A stretch of 64,000 nt of DNA from Cryobacterium flavum (GTDB lineage: Bacteria > Actinomycetota > Actinomycetes > Actinomycetales > Microbacteriaceae): contig NZ_FNIB01000003.1 of NCBI RefSeq assembly GCF_900103805.1, positions 138,987 through 202,986 of the forward strand. The letters are read 5' to 3'. The position numbers and the translations under genes were made by a program. Below the pieces are notes generated by a model. The model had not been told where the DNA came from and made no database searches. It worked only from the letters and a program-made list of their open reading frames with translations. Shown one piece after another: positions 8,729 through 17,442 of this stretch. How positions within the stretch are numbered: the first letter of the stretch is position 1; the number at the start of each line of letters is the position of its first letter.

Positions 8729-9064
8729 CTACGCGCTGCCGGGCTCCGCTGTAGGTTCGGCCGTGAGTTCGGCCGTGATCTCCGCGTCGGTGCGTGCGTC
8801 GATGATGCCCCACATCATGTGGGTGGGGCCGCTGCTATCGCTCGGTTCCACCCGCGGCCGGCTGGCCCAGCCGCGGGAGACGGCGGCAGCACCGAGTTGC
8901 GCGAGCGAAGCCGCGACGCGGTTCTTGCGAATCTTGCCGGCCAGCACGCTGCCGTCGGGCGACTGACGCCAGCCTCGCTTGGCGGCGATCACCCGTCCGA
9001 TCTCTTCGTCGGTCAGCCAGCGCGAAAAACTGCGGGTGGGCGGGTCGATGGCAATCAGCTTCAT
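8729..9064 (-). CDS. Hypothetical protein, 111 aa
   Basis: Starts MKLIAIDPPTRSFSRWLTDE, followed by EIGRVIAAKRGWRQSPDGSV and a basic stretch KIRKNRVAASLAQLG. The tail is acidic and Glu/Thr-rich (EITAELTAEPTAEPG) and probably disordered. No signal peptide or membrane segment is visible. I do not recognise a family. It ends nine bases before the GST-like gene, so the two probably form an operon. Confidence 0.55.
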   Translation of the reverse strand: MKLIAIDPPTRSFSRWLTDEEIGRVIAAKRGWRQSPDGSVLAGKIRKNRVAASLAQLGAAAVSRGWASRPRVEPSDSSGPTHMMWGIIDARTDAEITAELTAEPTAEPGSA

Positions 9065-9208
9065 GCCCACACTGTACCCGCCTCCGCACCGTGAGCACGC
9101 CGAGCAATACGGCGACGCTGTCGGAAAAATCTGTGCCCCGAGCTGCGTGCGATCGACTGATCCGGGCGATGATCACAGCATCACCCCGACAACATAAGGA
9201 GAACGACC

Positions 9209-9676
9209 ATGAGCAGTCGACTCAACCCGTATCTCGGTTTTCGCGACACCGCGCGCGAAGCCATGGACTTCTACCAGAGTGTCTTCGGCGGAGAGATTAC
9301 GCGCAGCACCTTCGGTGAATTCAACGCGAGCGACGATCCGGCCGAGAAGGACAAGATCATGCACTCGGAACTGACCACTACGAGCGGTTTCTCGCTCATG
9401 GCTTCTGACACCCCCAGCAGTATGGAACTCCCCACCAGCAGCAGCGTCACCGTGTCCCTCAGCGGCGACGACGAAGCCGAACTGACCGGGTACTGGGAGA
9501 AATTGCTCGAAGGCGGCACCGCGACCAGGTCGCTCAGCAAGGCACCGTGGGGTGACAGCTTCGGCATGCTGGTCGACAAGCTCGGCACCAGCTGGATGGT
9601 CAACATCGCGGGGACCACGGCGGATGCGGCCTCCTCGAGCGGCACGAAGTCAGTCCGCGACGACGTCACCCGGTGA
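9209..9676 (+). CDS. VOC-superfamily protein (PhnB/glyoxalase-like)
   Basis: A protein of 155 residues beginning MSSRLNPYLGFRDTAREAMD, followed by FYQSVFGGEI, an arrangement typical of PhnB/3-demethylubiquinone-type members of the vicinal oxygen chelate superfamily. The conserved SKAPWGDSFGMLVDKLG near the C-terminus fits this subgroup. The substrate is unknown, and many such proteins lack one or more metal ligands. Start is supported by AAGGAG upstream of the ATG. The last 27 bases overlap the 3' end of the convergent ligD. Confidence 0.85.
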   Translation: MSSRLNPYLGFRDTAREAMDFYQSVFGGEITRSTFGEFNASDDPAEKDKIMHSELTTTSGFSLMASDTPSSMELPTSSSVTVSLSGDDEAELTGYWEKLLEGGTATRSLSKAPWGDSFGMLVDKLGTSWMVNIAGTTADAASSSGTKSVRDDVTR

Positions 9677-12124
9677 CTTGTCGGGGCGCCAGCCCCGCCA
9701 CGAGGGCTGGCGCAGCCGACCGGTCGCTGTCCATTCGGCGAACTCCACCTCGGCGACGAGGGTGGGGCGCACCCAGACGGCGCTCTGGGCATCCGTTGGC
9801 GGAATGTCACTGAACGGTGTGGTTTTTCGCACCAGCCGGGTCAGTCGAGAACGGATGTCGGTGAGGTCGCGCTCCCCAAACCCCGTGCCGACGCGCCCGA
9901 CGTAGCGGAGGCCCGCATCGGCCGGCACCCCGAGCAGCAGCGACCCGATCGCGCCGGTGCGGTTGCCGCGGCCGGGCCGCCAGCCGCCCACGACGACCTC
10001 CTGGGTACGAAAGTGTTTGATTTTCACCCAGTCGTGGGAGCGGCGCCCGCCCGTGTACCGGCCGTCGAGCCGCTTGGCCATAACCCCTTCGAGCCCGAGC
10101 TGACGGCTGGTCTGAAACGCCTCGGAGAAATCACCGTCGAACCGTGGCGGCACCTGCGTGGAGCCGGTCGCGGTGACCGCGTTCTCCAGCCGGTCCCGGC
10201 GCGCGCTGTAGGTGAGCCCGGTCAGGGAGCGGCCGTTTTGTTCGAGCAGGTCGAAGAGCATGAACTGCACCGGGGCACGTTTCGAGGCAGCCGCCACTTC
10301 CCGTTCCTCGGTGAGTTTCATGCGGGTCTGCAATAGCCCGAAGTTCGGTCGGCCGCGTTTGTCGACGGCCACGATCTCGCCGTCGAGCACCGCGGCATCC
10401 GTTTCTGGTTGGGTCGCCAGTCCGGCGAGCAGATCGGCGACGAGATCGGGATAGGACGCCGTCACGTCGTGCCCGTTGCGGGTGACCAGGCGCACGCTTT
10501 GCTCGGCCAGCGACACGTAGGCGAGCGCACGCATGCCGTCCCACTTCATTTCGAAGGCCCAGCCGTCGCCGCCGAGGTCGGTTTCGGAACCGGCAGCGGC
10601 CAACATGGGGGAGTAGGTGTGCTTCGTCGGTGCGGGTGCGATGCTCGCCGCCGATGCGCTGTGCGGGCGGGCATTCGTGCGGGAGCCGGCGCCACCGGTG
10701 AGTGGCTTCATGCGGTGGATCAGCCAGTTGTTCGCTGGTTTGCTGCCGTGGCCGTCGCTCGTGCGAATCAGGGCAAACCGGGCTGAGCCGCCGAGCCCGG
10801 CGTCGGGTTCACCGTGCAGGGTCACGATCACCTCGTCGTCGCGCCATTTTTCGAGTTCGTAGTCGCCGCGGTCCCAGATGGATACATCGCCGGCGCCATA
10901 TTCTCCGACTGGAATATTTCCCTCGAAACTGCCGTATTCGAGCGGATGATCCTCCACGTGCACCGCAAGCCGGTTCTGGGCGGTCGACACCGGCACGCCA
11001 CGCGGCAACGCCCAGGACACCAATACGCCGTCGTGTTCCAGCCGAAAATCCCAGTGCAGGCTGCGGGCGTGGTGTTCCTGAATGACGAAAGATTGGCCAG
11101 TGGAGGCCAGGGCCGGTGCCTCGGGAACCGGCTCGGGGGTCTTCGACGCATCGCGCTTGTCGCGGTACACCGTGAGGCGGTCCGGTGTGACCAGGGCGGA
11201 CGCCGAATCGACCTCGGCGGCGGCGTGCTCGAACGACCCGGCCGACAGCTGTGCGAGCGGATCCTCCCGCCGTTTTAGACGAGCGAGCACCTGCTTGTAG
11301 TCGAACTGTTCGAGGTCGGCCGAGGCCAGTTCCTTCCAGGTGCGCGGGGTCGCGACCATCGGGTGGCTCCGCCCCCGCAGCGAATACGGGGTGATGGTGG
11401 TTTTCGCGGCGTTGTTCTGGCTCCAGTCCACCAGCACCTTGCCGGGCCGCAGGCTCTTCTTCATGTCGCTCACGACGAGGTCGCGGTGGTCGGCTTCGAG
11501 GGCTCGTGCCAGTTCGTGCGCCACCGCCGACACCTGATCGGAGGTGTACGACAGATCGAGGGCCGCATACAAGTGGATGCCCTTGCTTCCGCTGGTCACG
11601 GGCATCGGTTCCAGCCCAATGTCCTGCAGAATCGTGCGGGCCATCCGCGCCACCTCCGCGCATTCGGCGAGTCCGATGCCCTCACCCGGGTCGAGGTCGA
11701 GCACGAGCCGGTCGGGATTGCGCTGGGTGCCGGTGCGGCCGAACTGCCACTGCGGCACGTGAATTTCAAGGGCGCTCATCTGCCCGAGCCAGGTGAGGGT
11801 GGCGAGGTCGTTCACCAGCGGGTAGATGTTCACGTGGTCCTTGTGCTGAATCTCACGCCGTTTCACCCAGCTCGGCGCCCCGGGTTCCAGATTCTTCTGG
11901 AAGAACATCGGGCCGGGGCTCTCATTCGTGCCGACGCCGTGCACCCAGCGTTTTCGGGTGGCCGGTCGGTTCGCCGCGTGGCCAATGAGCACGTCGGCGA
12001 TGGCCGCATAGTACGCCAGCACGTCAGCCTTGGTGGTGCCGGTCTCCGGGTACAGCACCTTGTCGAGGTGGGTGAGCGAAATGCGGTGCCCCTCAACGGA
12101 AACCACCTGACTGCTGGCGTTCAT
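9650..12124 (-). CDS. ligD: ATP-dependent DNA ligase LigD (Pol-PE-Lig)
   Basis: An 824-residue multidomain end-joining enzyme. Residues 1-300 form the polymerase domain (VLDLDPGEG at about 142-150, VTSGSKGIHLY, VLVDWSQNN). Residues 340-470 form the 3'-phosphoesterase domain (HHARSLHWDFRLEHDG, VPVGEYG-type loop, NNWLIHRM). Residues 500-824 form the ATP-dependent ligase, with the adenylated lysine in FEMKWDGMRA (K527), LDGEIVAVD, LEGVMAKR and WVKIK, plus a C-terminal OB fold. This Pol-PE-Lig order is the mycobacterial one. It works with Ku, encoded divergently from position 12196. The last 27 bases overlap the convergent VOC gene. Confidence 0.96.
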   Translation of the reverse strand: MNASSQVVSVEGHRISLTHLDKVLYPETGTTKADVLAYYAAIADVLIGHAANRPATRKRWVHGVGTNESPGPMFFQKNLEPGAPSWVKRREIQHKDHVNIYPLVNDLATLTWLGQMSALEIHVPQWQFGRTGTQRNPDRLVLDLDPGEGIGLAECAEVARMARTILQDIGLEPMPVTSGSKGIHLYAALDLSYTSDQVSAVAHELARALEADHRDLVVSDMKKSLRPGKVLVDWSQNNAAKTTITPYSLRGRSHPMVATPRTWKELASADLEQFDYKQVLARLKRREDPLAQLSAGSFEHAAAEVDSASALVTPDRLTVYRDKRDASKTPEPVPEAPALASTGQSFVIQEHHARSLHWDFRLEHDGVLVSWALPRGVPVSTAQNRLAVHVEDHPLEYGSFEGNIPVGEYGAGDVSIWDRGDYELEKWRDDEVIVTLHGEPDAGLGGSARFALIRTSDGHGSKPANNWLIHRMKPLTGGAGSRTNARPHSASAASIAPAPTKHTYSPMLAAAGSETDLGGDGWAFEMKWDGMRALAYVSLAEQSVRLVTRNGHDVTASYPDLVADLLAGLATQPETDAAVLDGEIVAVDKRGRPNFGLLQTRMKLTEEREVAAASKRAPVQFMLFDLLEQNGRSLTGLTYSARRDRLENAVTATGSTQVPPRFDGDFSEAFQTSRQLGLEGVMAKRLDGRYTGGRRSHDWVKIKHFRTQEVVVGGWRPGRGNRTGAIGSLLLGVPADAGLRYVGRVGTGFGERDLTDIRSRLTRLVRKTTPFSDIPPTDAQSAVWVRPTLVAEVEFAEWTATGRLRQPSWRGWRPDKSPGDVVAD

Positions 12125-12170
12125 GCATCAACTGTGCCGCAGAAACCGCGGGTCTACTAGGCGAAAAATG

Positions 12171-12201
12171 TCTCATTCGGGTGTGTACTGGTCGAATGAG
12201 A
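12171..12201. promoter_or_regulatory. Inverted repeat enclosing the ku start codon
   Basis: TCTCATTCG (12171-12179) and CGAATGAGA (12193-12201) are perfect 9-base inverted repeats separated by 13 bases. The right arm contains the ku initiation codon (12196-12198). No Shine-Dalgarno sequence precedes that codon. The element could be a hairpin that hides the start in the mRNA, or an operator shared with divergent ligD. Confidence 0.4.
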
Positions 12202-13035
12202 AGCATCTGGACCGGTGCGATCACCTTCGGGCTCGTCAATGTGCCCGTCAAGGTGTATAGCGCAACTGAAGACCACGACGTGTCGCTGCACCAGGTGCAC
12301 GATGCCGATGGGGGGCGCATCCGCTATCAACGCCGGTGCGAGATCTGCGCCAAGGTCGTTCCATACGACCACATCGACAAGGCTTTCGAGGACGGTGAGC
12401 AGGCCGTGGTGCTCACGGCGGACGATTTCGCCACGCTCCCCTCCGAGCGCAGCAAGGAGATCGACGTGGTCGAATTCGTGCCGAGCGACCAGATCGACCC
12501 GATCATGCTCGACAAGAGCTACTTTCTCGAACCCGACGGCAAGTCGTCGAAGGCCTATGTGCTGCTGCGTCGCACGCTTGAAGCCACCGATCGGACGGCC
12601 ATCGTGCACTTCGCGCTGCGGCAGAAGACCCGGCTCGGAGCGCTGCGTGTGCACGGCGACGTGCTCATGCTGCAATCCCTGCTGTGGGACGACGAGGTGC
12701 GCGAGGCCAAGTTCGCGTCCCTCGACGAGCTGGTGAACATCAGCGCCAAGGAACTGGACATGTCGGCCGCGCTGGTCGAGTCGTTCGCGGCCGACTTCGC
12801 ACCGGATGCCTTCACCGACGACTACCAGGACGAGTTGCGGGCGCTGATCGAGGCCAAACTGAAAAGCGGCGAGGCTGTGTCGACCGAGGTCACCTTCGGT
12901 GAAACCGAGGATGAGGGCGAGGGCGGCGAGGTACTCGACCTAATGGAGGCCCTGCGGCGCAGCGTCGAGGCCAGCCGCGATCGGGCCAAGCCCAAGCCGC
13001 ACGAGAAGGCGAAGCGGGCCCGTTCCGCCTCCTGA
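12196..13035 (+). CDS. ku: Ku DNA end-binding protein
   Basis: A 279-residue bacterial Ku. It begins MRSIWTGAITFGLVNVPVKV, the almost invariant start of the family, followed by HQVHDADGGRIRYQRRCEIC and the ring-forming beta-barrel. The C-terminus is a Lys/Arg-rich extension (RDRAKPKPHEKAKRARSAS), as seen in actinobacterial Ku proteins, where it aids DNA binding and bridging. Ku homodimers encircle broken DNA ends and recruit LigD, encoded divergently 71 bases away. The ATG at 12196 is fixed by the family start. No Shine-Dalgarno sequence is visible and the codon lies in a 9-bp inverted repeat. Confidence 0.96.
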   Translation: MRSIWTGAITFGLVNVPVKVYSATEDHDVSLHQVHDADGGRIRYQRRCEICAKVVPYDHIDKAFEDGEQAVVLTADDFATLPSERSKEIDVVEFVPSDQIDPIMLDKSYFLEPDGKSSKAYVLLRRTLEATDRTAIVHFALRQKTRLGALRVHGDVLMLQSLLWDDEVREAKFASLDELVNISAKELDMSAALVESFAADFAPDAFTDDYQDELRALIEAKLKSGEAVSTEVTFGETEDEGEGGEVLDLMEALRRSVEASRDRAKPKPHEKAKRARSAS

Positions 13036-13049
13036 TCGGGCAGCTTCAC

Positions 13050-13068
13050 GGTTCGCGCGAGGCGAACC
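13050..13068. terminator. Short hairpin between convergent ku and small gene
   Basis: GGTTCGC (13050-13056) and GCGAACC (13062-13068) form a 7-bp stem with a 5-base loop in the 33-base space between the ku stop and the stop of the convergent 47-residue gene. No T-run follows, so termination activity is inferred from position. Confidence 0.4.
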
Positions 13069-13212
13069 TCAGTGGTGGCGCTTGGCGAGCAGGTACATCT
13101 TTACGTTGAGCTGCAGAAAGCGCACGAGCTGAACCAGCACGTTGCTGCGTCGTCTCAGTTCGCGGGCGCTCGGCAGCGGCGCGACGTCGATGTGGGCTTG
13201 GGCGGTGTCCAT
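13069..13212 (-). CDS. Small basic protein, 47 aa
   Basis: A short gene encoding MDTAQAHIDVAPLPSARELR followed by an amphipathic stretch (NVLVQLVRFLQLNVKMYLLA) and a basic KRHH end. The ATG at 13212 has a clear AAGGAAG ribosome binding site about eight bases upstream. The frame continues further upstream only with low-complexity Arg/His codons. The helix could associate with the membrane. No family is recognised. It converges on ku. Confidence 0.5.
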   Translation of the reverse strand: MDTAQAHIDVAPLPSARELRRRSNVLVQLVRFLQLNVKMYLLAKRHH

Positions 13213-13333
13213 GGTGTTCTTCCTTCTAACTCGGTGGCAAAGTGGATGCGTGCGACTCACTCCGGAATGAGATACCAGAACGGGTACGCCTTGGCTTTGT
13301 ACACGAACATCGTGTGCAGCACGCCAAGAGCGG

Positions 13334-13627
13334 CGAGGGCAGCCTGAGCGTGCGCAGCGGCACCCAGCACGGCCACGAATACCGCGTGCTCGGCTCGCTC
13401 AAGGGGCTCACGGACGCCATCGAGCCCACCCTCGTCACGCTCACCTGTTCCAGCACGCCGGCACGGAGTTTCTCTACATGCTGACCGGCAAAATGGTCTA
13501 CGGCCACGGCCCCTACAAATACACCATGGTGCCCGGCGACTCGCTGCTGCTCGACGGCGAGGGCCCGCACGGCCCGCTGCAACTGCTCGAGCTGCCCATC
13601 ACCTTTCTCGCCATCACCGCCAAATAG
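13334..13627 (+). pseudogene. Cupin-domain regulator remnant, frameshifted
   Basis: Two overlapping frames together encode the C-terminal cupin of an HTH-XRE/cupin-type regulator. One contains SVRSGTQHGHEYRVLGSLKG and, after a frame change near 13445, the next reads FQHAGTEFLYMLTGKMVYGH, then VPGDSLLLDGEGPHGP, and ends at the TAG at 13625. The N-terminal DNA-binding domain is missing and no ribosome binding site precedes the fragment. Both truncation and frameshift indicate a pseudogene. The family assignment is from the cupin motifs (HxGxEFLYxLxG, PGDSLLxDxxxPHGP). Confidence 0.7.
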
Positions 13628-13652
13628 CTCGGCTCCGGGTATCCTGTGCGGC

Positions 13653-14075
13653 ATGGCCGAATCGGCAAGCGCCCGGGGTGAGAGCGCGACCCTGCACGGC
13701 GTCGTCGAGTTCGCACCCGAGCAACGACCGCAATCGCCGTGCACGGTCACGGTGCTGGTGGAAGACGTGTCGAAAGCGGATGCCCCCAGCACGATCGTGG
13801 GCCGCTCCCGGTTTCAGATTCCCGCGCCGCCCCGCAGCGAACTGTCCGATCGCGACGTGAACTTTGCCATGACCGTACCCGCCGATGCGCTCGACTCCGT
13901 GCGGCGGCTGAACGTGCGGGTGCACGTGAGCGCGCGGATGCGGCGGGAACCGGACGTGACCGAACGGCCGGACATCACCGAGGGGGACTTCGTCTCAACG
14001 CAGTCCCACCCGGTGCTGCCTGACCCGGTTCTGCCCGGCCTCGCGTCAGTTCGTGTCCCGGTTCTGCGAGTCTGA
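13653..14075 (+). CDS. YbaY/YscW-like domain protein
   Basis: A protein of 140 residues. The pattern [20 protein letters not shown], then [19 protein letters not shown] and [12 protein letters not shown] resembles the YbaY/YscW-type lipoprotein domain (a small beta-sandwich with DVSxADAPxxxI and a Q/ThPVL end). Unlike classic YbaY it has no signal peptide or lipobox, so it would be cytosolic. The C-terminus ([19 protein letters not shown]) is unusual and lies over the end of the broken propeller gene on the other strand. Function unknown. The assignment is by remembered motif only. Confidence 0.55.
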   Translation: MAESASARGESATLHGVVEFAPEQRPQSPCTVTVLVEDVSKADAPSTIVGRSRFQIPAPPRSELSDRDVNFAMTVPADALDSVRRLNVRVHVSARMRREPDVTERPDITEGDFVSTQSHPVLPDPVLPGLASVRVPVLRV

Positions 14076-14550
14076 ACCCTCGGCAACGGCACGCGCCTCA
14101 GCCTCGTCGAACGACGTGATCACGCCGCCGAGACTCTCGTAGCCGGTGAGCGACGGACCCCACGCTGCTCCGTTGAACCACTTGTGGAACAGCGCGCTGT
14201 TGGTTCCGGTCAGGAACACGTCGAGCCGCCCGGGTGCCCAGGACACCACGCGCGGCTGTGAGGTCGGCGATGCCGCCCATGTTCTCGTAGCCGAGCACCG
14301 ACGGCCCCCACCCGTTGCCGTCGAACCACTTGTGGTGTAGCGCGCCATCCGTGCCCGTGACGAAGACGTCGAGCCGGTTCGGGCCCCAGGAGACTACCCG
14401 CGGCGCCGAGGTGCAGACTCCGCCGAGACGTTCATACCCGGTGAGCGACGGGCCCCAGGCTGAGCCGTTCCACCACTTATGGTAGAGCGCCCGGTCGGTG
14501 CCGATCACGAACAGGTCCAGCCGGTTCGGACCCCAGGAGACGACTTCGGG
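14046..14550 (-). pseudogene. Detached 3' end of the protease-propeller gene
   Basis: After the TAG that ends the upstream protease frame (14551-14553) the same frame continues with two more propeller blades ([20 protein letters not shown] and [20 protein letters not shown]). At about 14265 the frame shifts by one base, and a sixth blade ([20 protein letters not shown]) continues in another frame to a stop at 14046. The blades are nearly as well conserved as those upstream, so the damage is recent, or one or both changes are sequence errors. Confidence 0.75.
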
Positions 14551-14990
14551 CTAGCCGACGACGATGCCGCCCATGTTCTCGTAGCCGGTCACCGACGGGC
14601 CCCACGCCCCGTTGAACCACTTGTGATAGAGCGCATGGTCGCTTCCAACGACGAACACGTCGAGCCGGTTCGGACCCCAGGAGACCACCCGTGGGTCACC
14701 GAGGATGACGCCGCCCATGTTCTCGTAACCCGTCACCGACGGGCCCCACGCGCTGCCATTCCACCACTTGTGGTACAGCGCACTGTCGGTTCCGGTGACG
14801 AACAGGTCGAGCCGGTTCGGGCCCCACGCCACGGCTTGCGGAACACTCTCGGCGATGCCGCCCATGTTCTCGTAGCCGGTGACCGACGGCCCCCAGGCTC
14901 CGCTGAACCACTTGTGGAACACCGCACGATTGGTGCCGAGCACGAAGGCGTCGAGCCGGTTCGGTCCCCACGACACGACCGGGCTCGAAC
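14070..14990 (-). repeat. Six tandem propeller-blade repeats (about 145 bp each)
   Basis: Six consecutive copies of a roughly 48-residue unit with the core [20 protein letters not shown], [20 protein letters not shown]. The unit matches the tectonin/PLL-like lectin blade. Three copies lie before the in-frame TAG at 14551 and three after it. The DNA copies are close to one another, which makes slippage or recombination likely. Confidence 0.75.
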
Positions 14991-15819
14991 TTGCCCTGGG
15001 CGTTTGTGGGTACATGAAGTTGACCGCCGCGATGTCACCGGCCGACAGGGCCGTGCGCTGGCCGATCTGGGCTTCGGCCTGCACCGGGGTGATGGTCTCT
15101 AGCCCATTCTTTGAAAACGCGGTGCGCGGGTAATGCATGATCGAGCCGTAGTCATAGCCGCCGACGTCATCACCGTCGACGATGTGCTGGTCGAACTGGC
15201 TCTCCATACCTGGTGAGATGTTGGCCGCGTTGATGGTCACGAAGGTGTTGCGGTCTTCGCGGCTCTGTTCGTGCCAGAGACCGACCGCGTGGCCGATCTC
15301 GTGGATGGCGTTGCCGTTCGTGCAGCCGGTACCCAAACTGATGGTCTGCAGGCCGTTACCCTGCATACCGAGCATCGACCAGCATCCGCCGGCATCGCTG
15401 AACTCGACGAAGTTGGGAAATTGAGCGGCATTGGCCGGGGTGCGTTCCGAAAAACGGATGGGCGTGCGCGCCTCCCAGTGCGTGATCGCGTCCCGCACCC
15501 GCTGCTGGTAGGGGAGGGCGGCGTTGATCTGAAACGGAACCTGCGCGTTCGGCCAGCGAAACCGCGCGCCGGTGATGATGACGGCCCGGGCGGGACCGTC
15601 GTCCTGGTTCGCCTGATCCTTGCTCTGCTCCAGTTCGGCGACGGTGCCCAGCACAATGTCACCCTCGAAGACCGCCAGGCTGTTGACCTTGTAGTAGACC
15701 ACTTCCGTCGGTCCGAAGGTGACGCCGGAGATGATACCGGAGGCCGACTCTCCTGCCTGAAATTCACCCTCACTGACGAATTTCTGGTCCCCGCCAGGGC
15801 CGGAATTGTTTACTGCCAT
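14551..15819 (-). CDS. Astacin-type zinc metalloprotease with lectin-like propeller blades (truncated)
   Basis: A frame of 422 residues. Residues 1-80 are a short N-terminal region. An M12A (astacin-like) protease domain follows with [13 protein letters not shown] (H173, E174, H177, H183) and the Met-turn SIMHY (226-230). From about residue 277 three repeats of the PLL-type propeller begin. No signal peptide is visible, which is odd for this class, whose members are usually secreted. Start ATG at 15819 is supported by AAGGAG upstream. The frame ends at a TAG inside the repeat array, and further blades continue beyond it, so the protein is probably truncated. Confidence 0.8.
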   Translation of the reverse strand: MAVNNSGPGGDQKFVSEGEFQAGESASGIISGVTFGPTEVVYYKVNSLAVFEGDIVLGTVAELEQSKDQANQDDGPARAVIITGARFRWPNAQVPFQINAALPYQQRVRDAITHWEARTPIRFSERTPANAAQFPNFVEFSDAGGCWSMLGMQGNGLQTISLGTGCTNGNAIHEIGHAVGLWHEQSREDRNTFVTINAANISPGMESQFDQHIVDGDDVGGYDYGSIMHYPRTAFSKNGLETITPVQAEAQIGQRTALSAGDIAAVNFMYPQTPRASSSPVVSWGPNRLDAFVLGTNRAVFHKWFSGAWGPSVTGYENMGGIAESVPQAVAWGPNRLDLFVTGTDSALYHKWWNGSAWGPSVTGYENMGGVILGDPRVVSWGPNRLDVFVVGSDHALYHKWFNGAWGPSVTGYENMGGIVVG

Positions 15820-15951
15820 GGAACTGCTCCTTGTGTCCTCTGTTCCCTCCTGGCACGGGCCGGAATTGGCGGTGCCGGAATGAGCGCTGTGCCGCAAGTG
15901 GTACCAGTGACCACTGGCGGTCAAGCTACGCCGGCAGGCGTTATCGGAGCG

Positions 15952-17442
15952 TTACTCGATGTGCGACGGCGCGACCAGCCGTTCGATCGCGGCGAGGGGG
16001 ATGGGCAGCCAGGTGGGGCGATTGCGAATCTCGTACACTGCTTCGTAGAGTGCTTTGTCGAGTTCGAACGCATCGAGGAGCGCGCTCTGTTCGGCCAGCT
16101 TGATGCCGGACCGTTCGGAGTAACCGTCGAGGAAGGCGTTGCGGCAGGCCGTGGCCCACTCAAAAAAAGTGGGCAGGGCATCCGTTGTTTCGGCCATCGC
16201 CCCCGCCACATACGAGAACGAACGCAGCATGCCCGCAACGTCGCGCAGCGGAATGTCGGGTTGCGTGCGCTCGCGCAGGGTACGCAGCGGCTCCCCCTCA
16301 AAGTCCAGGAGCACCCAGCCACGGCCGTTGACATCGAGCACCTGGCCGAGATGGAAATCACCGTGAATGCGTTGCAGCCGCGGCCAAGCTGCCGCCTCGG
16401 CCCGGACGAACACCGCCTCGATGGCATCGCGGTAGGCGGCCAGAACCGGCACTTCGTCCAAGGTCTGGCTGCAGCGCAGGCGCATCTTCGCCATTTCGTC
16501 CGCGATCACGGTGGGGGTGGCATCCAGGGTCGGAAGGGTTCGGGCGAGGTCGGCGTGCACATCAGCGGTGGCCTGCCCCAGTCGAAAAGATGGGCCCGTG
16601 AAGTCGGTGCCGGCGGCAGCGGCGACCAGGGCGGTGCGCCAGGCATCCGGAGCATCGGGTAAAAACTCCTGGGCGAAGGCCAGGTGTCCGACGGCACGGC
16701 CGCCCGGTTCGGCGGGGTCATCCCACTGGCCGAGGATGGCGCCGAACGGCAGCGGGATCCGCGCTGATCCGGCGCTCGCCAAGGCAGCCTGCACCGTCAC
16801 GTCCGGATTCTCGCCGGCATGAATGATACGAAACACCTTGCAGATGATCGGCATCGTCGGCGCTCCGGCAGCGTCCGTGCGCTCCACGATGATCGAGGTA
16901 TTGGATTGCTCACCGCGGAGTACGCGGCTGGAGGTCACCACGGTCTGCGACGGGGCCGCTGAACCCGATCGCAGATCGTCGCCGCGCGCACTGGCGGCGG
17001 CACGATCGGTTGAGGGCAGGCTGGAGACCGATACGCCCTGCAGCTCCATGAATGTGAGTACGGCGGCAGCGAAGGCCGGATCGTAGGCCGCGTCGTAGAT
17101 GAAGCGTGCGTGATCAGAACCGGGCTGGCGCACGGTGATCAGGGCATTGGCCGCACCGGGCAGTTCAGAGACGCGCTCAGTTGTGGGCAGTTGGTACAGA
17201 GTGATTCCCAGGCTCGCGGTATCCAACATGAGGTCGACGCGGATGCTCACTCCGGCCTCGAGGGAGTCCAGCGAGAAATGGCCGATGCTGCGCAGGGCCG
17301 GTACCTGCCCCTTATTGCCGAACCAGCGCTGCCCCGCGACCCATGCGTTCACATAGTCGGGCAGCGGAGTACCCCGATGGTTCGGGGCGAGGTCGGGATT
17401 GCTGGAGCCGTGTGCATTCTGGGCGCGCTCTCCATCGATCAT
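15952..17442 (-). CDS. mak: Maltokinase-like phosphotransferase
   Basis: A protein of 496 residues. The N-terminal cap contains NAWVAGQRWFGNKG, the hallmark of maltokinase cap domains. The C-terminal lobe has the aminoglycoside-phosphotransferase-like catalytic loop IHGDFHLGQVL (about residue 360) and the metal-binding LLDFEGEP. Maltokinase phosphorylates maltose to maltose-1-phosphate with ATP and feeds GlgE alpha-glucan synthesis, usually beside or fused to trehalose synthase. Here treS and glgE are not neighbours, so the gene is separated from the usual partners or acts on a related sugar. Confidence 0.8.
   Translation of the reverse strand: MIDGERAQNAHGSSNPDLAPNHRGTPLPDYVNAWVAGQRWFGNKGQVPALRSIGHFSLDSLEAGVSIRVDLMLDTASLGITLYQLPTTERVSELPGAANALITVRQPGSDHARFIYDAAYDPAFAAAVLTFMELQGVSVSSLPSTDRAAASARGDDLRSGSAAPSQTVVTSSRVLRGEQSNTSIIVERTDAAGAPTMPIICKVFRIIHAGENPDVTVQAALASAGSARIPLPFGAILGQWDDPAEPGGRAVGHLAFAQEFLPDAPDAWRTALVAAAAGTDFTGPSFRLGQATADVHADLARTLPTLDATPTVIADEMAKMRLRCSQTLDEVPVLAAYRDAIEAVFVRAEAAAWPRLQRIHGDFHLGQVLDVNGRGWVLLDFEGEPLRTLRERTQPDIPLRDVAGMLRSFSYVAGAMAETTDALPTFFEWATACRNAFLDGYSERSGIKLAEQSALLDAFELDKALYEAVYEIRNRPTWLPIPLAAIERLVAPSHIE

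Noticed and set aside
7451-9094. Open frame of 547 codons on the plus strand
   Set aside because: Antisense to the GST-like gene and the small hypothetical gene, with no family pattern or ribosome binding site.
14551-14553. Programmed stop-codon readthrough in the protease-propeller gene
   Set aside because: A downstream frameshift is also needed to restore the last blade, so decay or sequence error is simpler.
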